DNA of 64,000 bases, taken from Candidatus Poribacteria bacterium (GTDB lineage: Bacteria > Poribacteria > WGA-4E > WGA-3G). This document shows, piece after piece, positions 64,000 through 64,000 of this stretch. The DNA lies in assembly GCA_028820635.1 (NCBI GenBank), contig JAPPIG010000109.1, positions 62,001 to 126,000 on the forward strand, read 5' to 3'. Position numbers and translations under genes: made by a program. The number at the start of each line of letters is the position of its first letter. Position 1 is the first letter of the stretch. The notes beneath the pieces were generated by a model. It ran no database searches. It saw nothing but the letters and a program-made list of their open reading frames with translations, and had not been told where the DNA came from.

Positions 64000-64000
64000 G

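Overview
The window comes from a free-living, Gram-negative-type bacterium of moderate-to-low GC. An LpxI-type lipid A enzyme, a Wza-like exporter, a formylglycine-enzyme-like lipoprotein, a T9SS-like C-terminal domain, many amidohydrolase/ThuA-type catabolic genes and abundant small intergenic palindromes together suggest a lineage such as Candidatus Poribacteria or a related group. That assignment is inference from gene content; there is no rRNA or tRNA here to confirm it.

Layout. 1-5.0 kb: end of an unknown CDS, a TVP38/DedA-like membrane protein, CCA-adding enzyme, a DUF457-like membrane protein, a TolB-like propeller and an unknown secreted protein. 5.0-5.6 kb: a MITE-like element, then the leader of the translation operon. 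5.6-13.8 kb: rimP-nusA-ylxR-infB-[DNA methyltransferase]-ylxP-rbfA-nrnA-ribF, the classical nusA/infB cluster with a foreign methyltransferase inserted and no truB. 13.8-22.3 kb: ThuA-like protein, zinc alcohol dehydrogenase, CDP-alcohol phosphatidyltransferase, a very large subtilase with FG-GAP-like repeats, and an acetolactate-synthase-like TPP enzyme. 22.3-26.6 kb: a small defence-like segment with a PIN-domain protein facing a one-polypeptide restriction-modification enzyme. 26.6-42 kb: mtnA, amidohydrolases, a cold-shock/Sm-like RNA-binding fusion with a YkgJ neighbour, lpxI, an ABC permease, a Wza-like protein, a flippase-like protein and a second orphan DNA methyltransferase. 42-43.5 kb: a decayed IS4-family element and several palindromic repeats. 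43.5-52.5 kb: lpdA, then pfkB, ahcY, metK and rpsA on the minus strand. 52.5-59.3 kb: a partner-switching regulatory cluster (three STAS proteins, an RsbW-like kinase, a receiver-PP2C phosphatase, a receiver, a multi-PAS histidine kinase, a universal stress protein). 59.5-64 kb: radC, rlmB, a small Cys-rich protein, iolD and the 3' part of iolC.

How the genes work together. The translation operon joins ribosome maturation (RimP, RbfA), transcription elongation (NusA), initiation (IF-2) and small-RNA turnover (NrnA). MetK, AhcY and the PfkB kinase form a probable S-adenosylmethionine cycle in which the kinase may remove adenosine. The 52.5-59.3 kb block looks like one signalling circuit: kinase and receivers feed a PP2C phosphatase that would dephosphorylate STAS antagonists held by the RsbW-like kinase. 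IolC and IolD belong to myo-inositol catabolism. The most unusual single gene is the cold-shock domain protein with two Sm/Hfq-like regions at 29471-30403, which sits behind a possible structured mRNA leader.
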